Positions 1 through 9,849 of a stretch of 64,000 nucleotides of DNA are shown here, piece by piece. The position numbers and the translations under genes were made by a program. Numbering within the stretch: the first letter of the stretch is position 1; each line of letters starts with the position of its first letter. The notes under the pieces were generated by a model, which was not told the origin of the DNA, ran no database searches, and saw nothing but the letters and a program-made list of their open reading frames with translations. Origin of the DNA: Escherichia ruysiae (lineage in GTDB: Bacteria > Pseudomonadota > Gammaproteobacteria > Enterobacterales > Enterobacteriaceae); NCBI RefSeq assembly GCF_902498915.1, contig NZ_CABVLQ010000001.1; one strand, 5' to 3'.

Positions 1-1489
1 CCGATTCTTCAATCAATGTACAAACCCAGTACGCCTGACGACCTTCAGTCATGCAGGCGTGACGCACGCGGTCAATGATGTCGTTACGACGCGTATCCGG
101 GATTGCCACTGTCGTCACCGGGGTACGCCCTGGCGGCAGTTCATCAATGACCGAGGTATCGAGATCGGCATAGGCGGTCATTGCCAGCGTGCGGGGGATC
201 GGCGTGGCGGTCATGATTAACTGATGCGGATGGAACCCTTGCTGCTGGCCTTTCTCCCATAACGCCAGGCGTTGATGCACACCAAAACGATGCTGTTCGT
301 CGATAATCACCAGCGCCAGACCGTTAAATTGCACCTGTTCCTGGAAGATGGCGTGCGTACCAACAATCATCTGCACCTGACCGCTGGCGATGGCTTCTTG
401 CTGAGCCAGTCGTGCTTTACCTTTCTGTTTACCGGCGAGCCAGCCCACTTCGATACCGAGCGGCTCAAACCAGTTGCGAAAGTTATTGGCGTGCTGTTCG
501 GCGAGCAACTCGGTTGGTGCCATCAGCGCCACCTGTTTCCCGTGAGCAATTGCACGCAGCGCGGCAAGGGCAGCAACCAGCGTTTTACCGGAACCTACAT
601 CGCCTTGCACCAGACGCATCATCGGAACATCGAGCGCCATATCGCGCTCGATTTCCGCCACCACACGTGCCTGAGCACCCGTTGGTTTGAACGGTAAGGT
701 GGCAAGGAGTTTATTTTTCAGCGAGTCATTGGCGCTAAGCGGTTGGGCATGAAAACGTTGTGCTCCAGCGCGTAACGCCAACATACTGAGGTTGTGCGCC
801 AGCAGTTCTTCCAGAATCAGACGACGTTGTGCCGGATGCTGCCCGCTTTCCAGATCGCTAAGTTGCAGCGTCGGTGGCGGGCGATGCAGAGTTCTCAAGG
901 CTTCCGGCAGCGTCATCATCCCCTGTGACAGTTCCGGCGGCAACAGTTCTTCAATAGCGCAGGTATCCAGCAGATCCAGCGCCTGGTCGGTTAATTTACG
1001 TAGCGTTGCCTGTTTAACGCCTTCAGTCGTTGGGTAAACCGGCGTGAGCGTTTCCTGTAGCTCCGGAGTACTGAGATCACCCTGTACGCGATATTCCGGA
1101 TGGATCATCTCCGCGCCATATTTGCCGCGCTTTGCTTCGCCGTAGGCCAGCACACGTCGTCCCGTCGCCAGGCTATTTTTCATCGCCGCGCTGAAGTTGA
1201 AAAAGCGCATGGTGAGAATGCCGGAACCGTCGCTAATCTGGCAGGTCATCATCCGTCGACCGCCGAAGGAGATATTACAGTTCAGCACTTCGCCTTCAAC
1301 CGTGGCATAAACGCCGGGTAGCAGCTCGCCAATGGGATAAAGATGGGTGCGATCTTCGTAGCGCAGGGGAAGGTGTAAGAGTAAATCCTGCACGGTATGC
1401 AGGTTGATTTTCGCCAGCTTGTTACTTTGTGCCGCGCCAACGCCCGTTAGGGAACTGAGCGGGACAGCATCTAACAGGCGACCTTTCAT
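1..1489 (-). CDS. recG: ATP-dependent DNA helicase RecG (partial, C-terminus outside window)
   Basis: RecG is a superfamily 2 helicase that remodels stalled forks and Holliday junctions. About 496 codons from the ATG at 1489 are present; the full protein is about 693 residues, so the last third lies beyond base 1. Visible are the N-terminal wedge/OB region, a Walker A motif GDVGSGKT near residue 302 and the DEQH helicase box downstream. The gene follows trmH on the same strand with a gap of 5 bases and is probably the last gene of the rpoZ-spoT-trmH-recG cluster. No internal stop is seen. Confidence 0.97.
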   Translation of the reverse strand, partial: MKGRLLDAVPLSSLTGVGAAQSNKLAKINLHTVQDLLLHLPLRYEDRTHLYPIGELLPGVYATVEGEVLNCNISFGGRRMMTCQISDGSGILTMRFFNFSAAMKNSLATGRRVLAYGEAKRGKYGAEMIHPEYRVQGDLSTPELQETLTPVYPTTEGVKQATLRKLTDQALDLLDTCAIEELLPPELSQGMMTLPEALRTLHRPPPTLQLSDLESGQHPAQRRLILEELLAHNLSMLALRAGAQRFHAQPLSANDSLKNKLLATLPFKPTGAQARVVAEIERDMALDVPMMRLVQGDVGSGKTLVAALAALRAIAHGKQVALMAPTELLAEQHANNFRNWFEPLGIEVGWLAGKQKGKARLAQQEAIASGQVQMIVGTHAIFQEQVQFNGLALVIIDEQHRFGVHQRLALWEKGQQQGFHPHQLIMTATPIPRTLAMTAYADLDTSVIDELPPGRTPVTTVAIPDTRRNDIIDRVRHACMTEGRQAYWVCTLIEES

Positions 1490-1494
1490 CGCAC

Positions 1495-2184
1495 TTACCC
1501 TGCAGCCTGCATGGTGGCCCACCAGTCGGCATCAGCTTCGATCTCGCCTTGCTGATTGACGTGGGGGTAAGGCAGGCCTTTGCGTTTTGCGACTTTCGCC
1601 AGCACCGGATAGCCGCCTTCAAACAGCAGGCGTTGTTGTTCTGATTCCGGTAACATGCTGTTTTCACGAAGGTACATGCCTGCGTTTTGCCGCTGACGCT
1701 GGGCTTCGTAAAGAATGAGTGCCGATGCGACGGAGACGTTCAGCGACTGCACCATGCCGATCATCGGGATAATGATGTCCTGATCCGCCAGTGCTAACGC
1801 TTCCTGCGTGATGCCTGTTTTCTCCTGACCCATCAAAATACAGGTCGGGCGGGTGTAATCAATTTCGCGAAAATCGACGGCGTTATCAGAAAGATGGGTT
1901 GCCAGAATCTGCATTCCCTGGCCTTTCAGATGGGCGACGGCATCGCCAATGGTGCGGTGCGTTTTCACCTGTACCCAACTGTTGCTGCCAGCCGCAGCCG
2001 AAGCCATAGTGCGCATCCGGCTGCCAGGCCAGACGGCATGAACTTCATGTACGCCAACGGCATCTGCGGTACGAATAATCGCAGAAACGTTATGGGGTTT
2101 GTGAACCTGTTCCATGCAGACGGTCAGGTCAGGCTGCCGCCTGGCGAGCATTTCACAGATGCGTGCATAACGTGTTGGGTTCAT
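1495..2184 (-). CDS. trmH: tRNA (guanosine-18-2'-O)-methyltransferase TrmH
   Basis: This SPOUT-family enzyme methylates the ribose of G18 in tRNA using S-adenosylmethionine. The 229-residue product has the expected length. The C-terminal half carries the trefoil-knot signatures: ILMGQEKTG, then IIPMIGMVQSLNVSVA, where SAM is bound. The N-terminal CMEQVHKPHN segment is typical of TrmH. It starts 6 bases after the spoT stop, so the two are probably cotranscribed. Confidence 0.97.
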   Translation of the reverse strand: MNPTRYARICEMLARRQPDLTVCMEQVHKPHNVSAIIRTADAVGVHEVHAVWPGSRMRTMASAAAGSNSWVQVKTHRTIGDAVAHLKGQGMQILATHLSDNAVDFREIDYTRPTCILMGQEKTGITQEALALADQDIIIPMIGMVQSLNVSVASALILYEAQRQRQNAGMYLRENSMLPESEQQRLLFEGGYPVLAKVAKRKGLPYPHVNQQGEIEADADWWATMQAAG

Positions 2185-2190
2185 AAAACA

Positions 2191-4299
2191 TTAATTTCTG
2201 TTTCGGGTGACTTTAATCACGTCTGGCATCACACGGATTTTGCGCATGATATTTGCCAGATGTACGCGATCCCGGGCGGTCAGGCGAATAAAGGCACTAT
2301 AGACGCGACCATCTTTCTCTTCCGTATTCAAACTTTGAATATTGGAATTGGTTGTGTTGATCGCCGCAGTCAGGTTTGCCAGCGCACCCTGATGGTTGAA
2401 CATTTCCACCTTGATTTCAGTAATGAACTCCTGCGCCGTTTCTTTATCCCATTCTACAGCCATAAACTTCTCTGGCTCTTTCTGGTAGCCACGGATGTTA
2501 CGGCAGGACTCATGGTGGATCACCAGACCTTTACCGGGGCTAATGTGGGCGATGATCGGGTCGCCGGGAATAGGGCGGCAGCATTTCGCAAAAGTGATCA
2601 ACACGCCATCAGCGCCTTTAATCGGCAGATGCCCGTGGCTTTGGGTTGCTGGTGGAATGGAACCGTCTCCCTGCTGGAGATTCTTCGCTACCACTACGCT
2701 CATTGCATTGCCAAGACCGATTTCTGCCAGCAAATCGTCAAGTGTCGCCAGTTTCATGCGATCCAGTTCGCGCTGAATATTTTCCTGCGGGATTTCATTC
2801 AGCTTACGGCTGCCACCCAACGCGTGGTTGAGCAGGCGACGCCCCAGGCTAACGGAATCATCACGCTTGAGGTTTTTCAGCAACTGGCGGATTTTGGCGC
2901 GTGCTTTCGAGCTGACGACAAAGTTCAGCCAGGCGGCATTCGGGCGAGCGCCCGGCGCGGTAATGATTTCAACGGTTTGTCCGCTGGAGAGTGGCTGCGA
3001 CAGCGGGTAAGGCTGGCGATCAACTCGCGCACCCACGCAGGCATGACCGATATCGGTATGCACCGCGTACGCGAAATCGACAGGCGTGGCACCGGCAGGC
3101 AGTTCGACAATGCGCCCTTCCGGTGTGAAAACGTAAATCTCATCCGGGAAGAGATCGGATTTAACGCTCTCGATAAATTCAAATGAGCTACCGGCGCTCT
3201 GTTGAAGCTCCAGCAGGCTCTGCATCCAACGCTGGGCGCGGATTTGCGCAGTGGTGCTGGTCTCGCCGTGCTCTTTATAAGCCCAGTGTGCGGCAACACC
3301 CATCTCCGCCATTTGATCCATATCTTCGGTACGGATCTGGACTTCAACCGGCACGCCGTGGGGGCCAATCATCGAGGTGTGCAAAGACTGATAGCCGTTC
3401 GCTTTTGGAATGGCGATATAGTCTTTCACGCGACCTGGACGCGGCTTATACAGGCTGTGCATCTGGCCGAGCACGCGATAACAGGTATCGGAATCATTGA
3501 CGATCACGCGGAAGGCGTAGATATCCATGATTGAGTGAAAACGCTGCTCTTTGAGCACCATTTTGCAGTAAATCGAATAAAGATGTTTCTCGCGACCACT
3601 GACGCGGCACGGTATTCCCGCTTCCTGCAAGCGCCCTTCGATTTCTGAGAGGATTTTTTGGATCATCTCTTTACGGTTACCGCGCGCGGCTTTCACCACT
3701 TCTTTAATCACGCGGTAACGGTTGGGATACAGCGCCTCAAAACCCAACTCTTCGAGTTCGGTTTTAATGTGGTGGATACCTAAACGGTGTGCCAGCGGGC
3801 TGTATATTTCGAGAGTTTCACGGGCGATTCGGCGACGTTTGTCCGGGCGAAGTGAGCCCAGCGTGCGCATGTTGTGGGTACGGTCTGCGAGTTTGATGAG
3901 GATGACGCGGATATCCTGCACCATCGCCATAATCATCTTGCGAAAGTTTTCGGCTTGCGCCTCTTTCTTATCGCGGAACTTGAGTTTATCAAGTTTCGAC
4001 ACCCCCTCTACCAGCTCGGCGACGCTTTTGCCAAAAAGCTGTTCCATGTCCTGGTAGGTGGCGGGAGTATCTTCAATCACGTCATGAAGTAGCGCAGCCA
4101 TTAGCGTTTCATAGTCGAGTTTCATCTCGGCCAGAATGCAGGCAACCGCTACCGGGTGCGTGATATAGGGTTCACCGCTTGAACGTGTTTGCCCCTCGTG
4201 AGCATCACGTGCAACGAGATACGCCTGCCGCAGACGCTTAATTTGGTCTTCTGGCAGGTAGTTTTGAATCAGTTGATTCAGGCTTTCAAACAGATACAA
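2191..4299 (-). CDS. spoT: Bifunctional (p)ppGpp synthetase/hydrolase SpoT
   Basis: SpoT degrades and weakly makes the alarmone (p)ppGpp during carbon, iron and fatty-acid stress. The 702-residue protein is full length. The hydrolase HD pair is at His72-Asp73 (LLHDVIED), followed by the RelA/SpoT synthetase-like domain (about 200-350), a TGS domain (about 386-447) and a C-terminal ACT domain (from about 625). It begins 18 bases after rpoZ. Apart from a few substitutions it matches my recollection of the K-12 sequence. Confidence 0.98.
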   Translation of the reverse strand: MYLFESLNQLIQNYLPEDQIKRLRQAYLVARDAHEGQTRSSGEPYITHPVAVACILAEMKLDYETLMAALLHDVIEDTPATYQDMEQLFGKSVAELVEGVSKLDKLKFRDKKEAQAENFRKMIMAMVQDIRVILIKLADRTHNMRTLGSLRPDKRRRIARETLEIYSPLAHRLGIHHIKTELEELGFEALYPNRYRVIKEVVKAARGNRKEMIQKILSEIEGRLQEAGIPCRVSGREKHLYSIYCKMVLKEQRFHSIMDIYAFRVIVNDSDTCYRVLGQMHSLYKPRPGRVKDYIAIPKANGYQSLHTSMIGPHGVPVEVQIRTEDMDQMAEMGVAAHWAYKEHGETSTTAQIRAQRWMQSLLELQQSAGSSFEFIESVKSDLFPDEIYVFTPEGRIVELPAGATPVDFAYAVHTDIGHACVGARVDRQPYPLSQPLSSGQTVEIITAPGARPNAAWLNFVVSSKARAKIRQLLKNLKRDDSVSLGRRLLNHALGGSRKLNEIPQENIQRELDRMKLATLDDLLAEIGLGNAMSVVVAKNLQQGDGSIPPATQSHGHLPIKGADGVLITFAKCCRPIPGDPIIAHISPGKGLVIHHESCRNIRGYQKEPEKFMAVEWDKETAQEFITEIKVEMFNHQGALANLTAAINTTNSNIQSLNTEEKDGRVYSAFIRLTARDRVHLANIMRKIRVMPDVIKVTRNRN

Positions 4300-4317
4300 G
4301 GGCGACCCGCTTTGTGA

Positions 4318-4593
4318 TTAACGACGACCTTCAGCAATAGCGGTAACGGCTTGAATTTCAGCGGCTTCCTGCTCTTGCTGTTCCTGGCGTTCGCGAACGT
4401 CGAGGATCTGGTTGTTGATCAGACCTTCTTCGATTTCGCGCAGCGCGATTACTGTGGTTTTATCGTTTTCTTCCGGTACTAGCGGATCCTTTCCGCCTAC
4501 CTGCATCTGACGAGCGCGACGCGCGGCGACCAGTACCAGGTCAAAACGGTTACCAATTTTCTCTACAGCGTCCTGAACAGTTACGCGTGCCAT
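4318..4593 (-). CDS. rpoZ: RNA polymerase omega subunit
   Basis: Omega is the 91-residue subunit that helps fold beta-prime and forms part of one ppGpp binding site on RNA polymerase. The MARVTVQDAVEKIGNRFDL N-terminus is diagnostic. It lies between gmk and spoT on the same strand, with 54 bases separating it from gmk. The adjacency of rpoZ and spoT is conserved in enterobacteria and links the alarmone enzyme with part of its target. Confidence 0.98.
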   Translation of the reverse strand: MARVTVQDAVEKIGNRFDLVLVAARRARQMQVGGKDPLVPEENDKTTVIALREIEEGLINNQILDVRERQEQQEQEAAEIQAVTAIAEGRR

Positions 4594-4647
4594 ACTTAAA
4601 AAGCTCCACAGGTGAAGAAATGACTGGGCATGATACTGAAAGAAGGT

Positions 4648-5335
<688 letters not shown>

Positions 5336-5359
5336 TCACGTGACGTAGCCCTCGCTCAT

Positions 5360-5395
<36 letters not shown>

Positions 5396-5528
5396 TTTCC
5401 GCAATTCCCTGTCATTTACTGCAATCAGAACGATTCTCTGGAAGCGTCCTCGCACACTTCGTTTTTGCCACTCGGATTTACATTCACCACGTTGTATACC
5501 TGCCCGCCTGACTACAGCGGAGGTGATG

Positions 5529-7214
5529 ATGAAAGTATGGATAGCGGTATTAATGGGGATTTTGTGCTGGCAATCATCGGCGCAGGCGGTCTGCCCAGCC
5601 TGGTCGCCCGCCAGAGCGCATGAAGAAATTTCCCGCCTGCAACAACAAATAAAACAGTGGGACGATGATTACTGGAGAGTAGGAAAAAGTGATGTGGAAG
5701 ACAGTGTTTACGATCAGATAAGTGCCCGTCTTACGCAGTGGCAACGTTGTTTTGGTGAAGAGACGCATCGTGACGCCATGATGCCGCTTTTAAACGGCAT
5801 GGTTATCCATCCGGTTGCGCATACGGGCGTACGTAAAATGGCGGATAAAAATGCGTTAAGACTGTGGATGCGTGAACGCAGCGATCTTTGGGTGCAACCA
5901 AAAGTTGATGGTGTTGCGGTAACTCTGGTCTACCGTGAGGGAAAACTGATTAAAGCGATCAGTCGTGGTAATGGCCTGAAGGGCGAAGACTGGACGCAGA
6001 AAGTTCGCTCGATTCCTTCTGTACCACAATCCGTCAGCGGAACTTTAGCCAACAGTACGCTGCAGGGCGAAATATTTCTCCAGCGTGAGGGGCATATCCA
6101 AAAACAAATGGGGGGAATGAATGCGCGCTCGAAAGTCGCGGGCATGATGATGCGGCAGAACAATACTGACGCGCTAAATTCACTTGGCGTGTTTATCTGG
6201 GCGTGGCCGGATGGACCGCAGTTAATGACCGAGCGATTGCAACAGCTTGCAACCGCAGGGTTTAGTCTGACGCAGATGTACACTCGCGCAGTCAAAAATG
6301 CTGATGAGGTTGAGCGGATACGTAATGAGTGGTGGAAAACAGCGTTACCCTTTGTTACCGATGGTGTCGTTGTACGAGCGGCGAAAGAACCCGAATCCAT
6401 CCATTGGCTACCGGGTCAGGCGAATTGGTTGGTGGCGTGGAAATATCAACCCGTGGCACAGGTTGCCGAAGTGAATGCGATTCAGTTTGCGGTGGGTAAG
6501 AGCGGCAAAATATCGGTGGTGGCGTCACTCGCGCCTGTCATGCTGGATGATAAAAAAGTTCAGCGGGTGAATATTGGTTCCGTCAGGCGCTGGCAGGAAT
6601 GGGATATTGCGCCTGGCGATCAAATCCTCGTTAGTCTTGCCGGTCAGGGTATTCCACGCATTGACGATGTGGTCTGGCGCGGAACGGAACGTACTAAACC
6701 AATGCCGCCAGAAAACCGCTTTAATTCGTTGACCTGCTACTTTGCTTCTGATGTTTGTCAGGAGCAATTCATTTCACGGCTAGTCTGGCTGGGGTCAAAA
6801 CAGGTTTTGGGGCTGGACGGCATTGGTGAAGCTGGCTGGCGTGCGCTGCATCAGACTCATCACCTTGAGCATATCTTTTCCTGGCTTCAGTTAACGCCAG
6901 AGCAATTGCAGAACACGCCGGGGATAGCGAAAAGCAAAAGCGAGCAGTTATGGCATCAGTTTAATCTGGCACGTAAGCAGCCTTTTACCCGCTGGGTGAT
7001 GGCAATGGGAATACCCTTAACCCAGGCGGCGCTTAACGCCTGCGATTCCAGCACCTGGGAGCAAGTTTTGCAGAGAAGCGAACAGCATTGGCGGCAACTG
7101 CCAGAGACAGGACCTCGTCGTGCCAGCCAGGTTATTGAATGGAAAGATAATGGGCAAATCAAGATGCTGGGCAACTGGCTGGCTGCCCAGCAGGTCACAG
7201 GTTTTGTGCCTTAG
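5529..7214 (+). CDS. ligB: NAD-dependent DNA ligase LigB
   Basis: LigB is the second NAD-dependent DNA ligase of E. coli, about 560 residues. The adenylated lysine is Lys125 in the KVDG motif, followed by the OB-fold and helix-hairpin-helix regions. The zinc-finger and BRCT segments of LigA are absent, as is normal for LigB. The start at 5529 is favoured over the adjacent ATG at 5526 because a GGAGG lies at 5519-5523. The first 20 residues look like a Sec signal peptide ending SAQA, which is odd for a DNA enzyme. N- and C-terminal parts differ noticeably from the K-12 protein as I remember it. The 3' end overlaps yicG by 4 bases, tail to tail. Confidence 0.93.
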   Translation: MKVWIAVLMGILCWQSSAQAVCPAWSPARAHEEISRLQQQIKQWDDDYWRVGKSDVEDSVYDQISARLTQWQRCFGEETHRDAMMPLLNGMVIHPVAHTGVRKMADKNALRLWMRERSDLWVQPKVDGVAVTLVYREGKLIKAISRGNGLKGEDWTQKVRSIPSVPQSVSGTLANSTLQGEIFLQREGHIQKQMGGMNARSKVAGMMMRQNNTDALNSLGVFIWAWPDGPQLMTERLQQLATAGFSLTQMYTRAVKNADEVERIRNEWWKTALPFVTDGVVVRAAKEPESIHWLPGQANWLVAWKYQPVAQVAEVNAIQFAVGKSGKISVVASLAPVMLDDKKVQRVNIGSVRRWQEWDIAPGDQILVSLAGQGIPRIDDVVWRGTERTKPMPPENRFNSLTCYFASDVCQEQFISRLVWLGSKQVLGLDGIGEAGWRALHQTHHLEHIFSWLQLTPEQLQNTPGIAKSKSEQLWHQFNLARKQPFTRWVMAMGIPLTQAALNACDSSTWEQVLQRSEQHWRQLPETGPRRASQVIEWKDNGQIKMLGNWLAAQQVTGFVP

Positions 7215-7828
7215 TGACCTTCGTGGCTGTAGTAAAAGACGGGTAAACCCAGCTTAAGACGCAGCGCCAGCAAGCGAGCGAAAAAGCCAAACACCAGAGT
7301 GGAAATAATCACCACATCATGGTTATAGACGTAGTGTTGCAACGCGATATAGAGTACGGCGGAGGCAAATGAAACCCCAGCATACAGCTCTTTCTGAAAG
7401 ACCAGCGGGATGCGTTTACAGAACATGTCTCGCAAAACGCCGCCAAACACGCCGGTCGTCACCGCTGCGACAACGGCAATGATCGGACCGTGCCCCATAT
7501 CCAGCGCGACTTGTGCACCAATAATAGAAAAAACTACCAGCCCGAGCGCATCAAGCACCAGAAAGACTTTGCGCAGATAAGGCATCACCGGGGCAACAAT
7601 AGTCGTCAGTACGGCGGCTGTGGCAACAATAATCACATATTCCGGATGCTTGACCCAGCCGAGCGGATAGTGGCCTAAAAGAATATCCCGCACTGAGCCA
7701 CCACCGATTGCGGTGGCGGTCGCAATGATAATTACGCCAAATGTATCCATTCGGCGTCGCCCAGCCGCCAGCGCCCCCGTCATGGCTTCGGCGGTAATAC
7801 CAACCAAATACAAAATGTGTAACAGCAT
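7211..7828 (-). CDS. yicG: UPF0126 inner-membrane protein YicG
   Basis: This 205-residue hydrophobic protein has about seven membrane helices and two copies of the UPF0126 (glycine/TRIC-like) domain, marked by GGGSVRDILLG in the first half and GGVLRDMFCKRIPLV in the second. The family includes probable cation or glycine transporters; the substrate here is unknown. The start MLLHILYLVG at 7828 is chosen over an 18-codon upstream extension because it begins the first helix. In K-12 the next gene upstream is dinD, which is missing here. Confidence 0.9.
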   Translation of the reverse strand: MLLHILYLVGITAEAMTGALAAGRRRMDTFGVIIIATATAIGGGSVRDILLGHYPLGWVKHPEYVIIVATAAVLTTIVAPVMPYLRKVFLVLDALGLVVFSIIGAQVALDMGHGPIIAVVAAVTTGVFGGVLRDMFCKRIPLVFQKELYAGVSFASAVLYIALQHYVYNHDVVIISTLVFGFFARLLALRLKLGLPVFYYSHEGH

Positions 7829-7952
7829 GGTTCTCTCCCTAAAAATCTGTCTGGCAGGGTAGCGATTTGTGTGCATCGTCACGATTGAGATTTTTTAAGG
7901 TGAGTTTGGATTGATAATTTATAGTTATGTGAAATTGGTGCTTTCTGCAAAT

Positions 7953-7994
7953 CTAATGCATTTTTCTGATGTTGTGCTAAGAAAAATGCATTAG
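7953..7994. repeat. Perfect 15-bp inverted repeat at the dinD-less yicG/yicC junction
   Basis: CTAATGCATTTTTCT at 7953-7967 is exactly the reverse complement of 7980-7994, with a 12-base loop. It lies in the spacer between yicG and yicC. There is no long T run after either arm, so it is not a standard intrinsic terminator, although a transcript would form a strong AU-rich hairpin. Confidence 0.85.
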
Positions 7995-8077
7995 AAAAAG
8001 TATGGGATTTTTGACGTTTTTTAGGTAGATGTACGTAGAGCCGCTGAAATTAACAATGGCCTACAACGCTGTGTCGC

Positions 8078-8941
8078 TTACTCAATATTCTGGATCTGTT
8101 CGCGCATCTGCTCAATCAACACCTTCAACTCAATCGCGGAGTTTGTCACTTCGGCATTGATAGACTTCGAGGCCAGGGTGTTCGACTCGCGGTTGAACTC
8201 TTGCATCATAAAGTCCAGACGACGACCAACGGCTTCTTTTTTCTTGAGAATGTTGTAGGTCTCTTTGACATGCGCTTCGAGGCGATCCAGCTCTTCAGCA
8301 ACATCAATTCGTTGCGCCAGCAGCACCAGCTCTTGCTCCAGACGATTGTTCTCCAGCTGAACCTGAGCATCTTCCAGCTTCGCGACCAGACGTTCACGCT
8401 GCCATTGCAGGATTTCCGGCATATGGGCGCGCACTTTAGCCACTTCGGCGGTGACACCTTCCAGACGCTGCTCGATCAACGCTTTCAGCGCCTGACCTTC
8501 GGTTTCGCGCGCGACGATAAAGTCGTCCAGCGTACCATCAAGAGCAGCAAGAATTTCAGCGGCAATAGCGTCGAGATCCTGTTCCTGGGCTGCCATTACG
8601 CCCGGCCAGCGCAGGATATCAACGGGGTTGATTTCCCCTTCGTCGCTCTGCATCTTTACCCAATTCGCAGCAGTTACCAGCTGTTTAGCCAGTTTTTCGT
8701 TGAGAATCAGTTCACCTTGCGCGCTGACATCTGGCTCATAGCGCAGGGTACATTCCACTTTACCGCGCGTCAGGCGAGAACGAATACGCTCACGAACGAC
8801 AGGTTCCAGGCTACGGAACTGCTCCGGCAGACGAAAGTAAGTTTCCAGATAACGCTGGTTTACCGAGCGCATTTCCCAGGTTGCGCTCCCCCATTCACCC
8901 TTGATTTCACGCCGGGCGTAGGCGGTCATACTGCGGATCAT
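8078..8941 (-). CDS. yicC: YicC-family endoribonuclease
   Basis: The 287-residue protein has the YicC N-terminal domain (MIRSMTAYARRE, then EMRSVNQRYLETYFRLPE) and the DUF1732 C-terminal domain with EFNRESNTLASKS. YicC proteins have been characterised as endoribonucleases that promote decay of some small RNAs, RyhB among them. It is divergent from rph with about 126 bases between the starts, and no operon partner is seen. Confidence 0.95.
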   Translation of the reverse strand: MIRSMTAYARREIKGEWGSATWEMRSVNQRYLETYFRLPEQFRSLEPVVRERIRSRLTRGKVECTLRYEPDVSAQGELILNEKLAKQLVTAANWVKMQSDEGEINPVDILRWPGVMAAQEQDLDAIAAEILAALDGTLDDFIVARETEGQALKALIEQRLEGVTAEVAKVRAHMPEILQWQRERLVAKLEDAQVQLENNRLEQELVLLAQRIDVAEELDRLEAHVKETYNILKKKEAVGRRLDFMMQEFNRESNTLASKSINAEVTNSAIELKVLIEQMREQIQNIE

Positions 8942-9002
8942 AGACGTTCCTGTTTATAAAAGGAGAGGTGGAAGGATTATAGCCATCGATGCCTTGTCAG
9001 GA

Positions 9003-9031
9003 TAGGAATAACCGCCGGAAGTCCGTATAAT
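9003..9031 (+). promoter_or_regulatory. Probable rph-pyrE promoter
   Basis: A perfect TATAAT at 9026-9031 lies 36 bases upstream of the rph ATG. At 17-base spacing the -35 position (9003-9008) reads TAGGAA, a weak match. A better TTGTCA at 8994-8999 is too far upstream. The -10 element is convincing; the -35 assignment is not. Confidence 0.6.
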
Positions 9032-9067
9032 GCGCAGCCACATTTGTTTCAAGCCGGAGATTTCAAT

Positions 9068-9784
9068 ATGCGTCCAGCAGGCCGTAGCAATAATCAGGTG
9101 CGTCCCGTTACCCTGACTCGTAACTATACAAAACATGCAGAAGGCTCGGTGCTGGTCGAATTTGGCGATACCAAAGTGTTGTGTACCGCCTCTATTGAAG
9201 AAGGTGTGCCGCGCTTCCTGAAAGGACAGGGACAAGGCTGGATCACCGCAGAATACGGTATGCTGCCGCGCTCTACCCACACTCGTAACGCTCGTGAAGC
9301 GGCGAAAGGTAAGCAGGGCGGACGCACGATGGAAATCCAGCGTCTGATTGCCCGTGCATTGCGTGCGGCGGTTGATTTGAAAGCGTTGGGTGAGTTCACC
9401 ATTACGCTGGATTGCGACGTACTTCAGGCCGATGGCGGCACGCGCACTGCTTCAATCACTGGTGCCTGCGTGGCGCTGGCAGATGCACTGAATAAGCTGG
9501 TTGAGAATGGCAAACTGAAAACCAATCCGATGAAAGGCATGGTGGCAGCGGTTTCGGTGGGTATCGTTAACGGCGAAGCGATTTGCGATCTGGAATACGT
9601 CGAAGACTCTGCTGCAGAAACGGATATGAACGTGGTGATGACCGAAGATGGGCGCATCATTGAGGTTCAGGGTACGGCGGAAGGCGAGCCGTTCACTCAC
9701 GAAGAACTCCTCACCTTGTTGGCGTTGGCCCGAGGGGGAATCGAATCCATTGTAGCGACGCAGAAAGCGGCGCTGGCAAACTGA
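9068..9784 (+). CDS. rph: Ribonuclease PH, intact
   Basis: RNase PH is a phosphorolytic 3'-5' exoribonuclease that trims tRNA and rRNA precursors. The ORF encodes 238 residues from MRPAGRSNNQ to the C-terminal TQKAALAN, the full enterobacterial length. The common K-12 laboratory strains carry a frameshift here that destroys activity and lowers pyrE expression; that defect is absent. pyrE lies 65 bases downstream, behind an attenuator, so rph translation probably governs pyrE expression. Confidence 0.97.
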   Translation: MRPAGRSNNQVRPVTLTRNYTKHAEGSVLVEFGDTKVLCTASIEEGVPRFLKGQGQGWITAEYGMLPRSTHTRNAREAAKGKQGGRTMEIQRLIARALRAAVDLKALGEFTITLDCDVLQADGGTRTASITGACVALADALNKLVENGKLKTNPMKGMVAAVSVGIVNGEAICDLEYVEDSAAETDMNVVMTEDGRIIEVQGTAEGEPFTHEELLTLLALARGGIESIVATQKAALAN

Positions 9785-9790
9785 TTTTTA

Positions 9791-9817
9791 AGGCGACTGA
9801 TGAGTCGCCTTTTTTTT
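9791..9817 (+). terminator. pyrE attenuator
   Basis: The inverted repeat AGGCGACT...AGTCGCCT is followed by eight T residues, 7 bases after the rph stop. It matches the known pyrE attenuator position. When UTP is low, RNA polymerase slows, ribosomes on rph stay close behind and block hairpin formation, and transcription continues into pyrE. Confidence 0.92.
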
Positions 9818-9849
9818 GTCTGTAGAAAAGTAAGATGAGGAGCGAAGGC

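Noticed and set aside
1894..3186. 430-codon forward frame opposite trmH and spoT
   Set aside because: It is antisense to two well-conserved genes and resembles no family; codon structure belongs to the minus strand.
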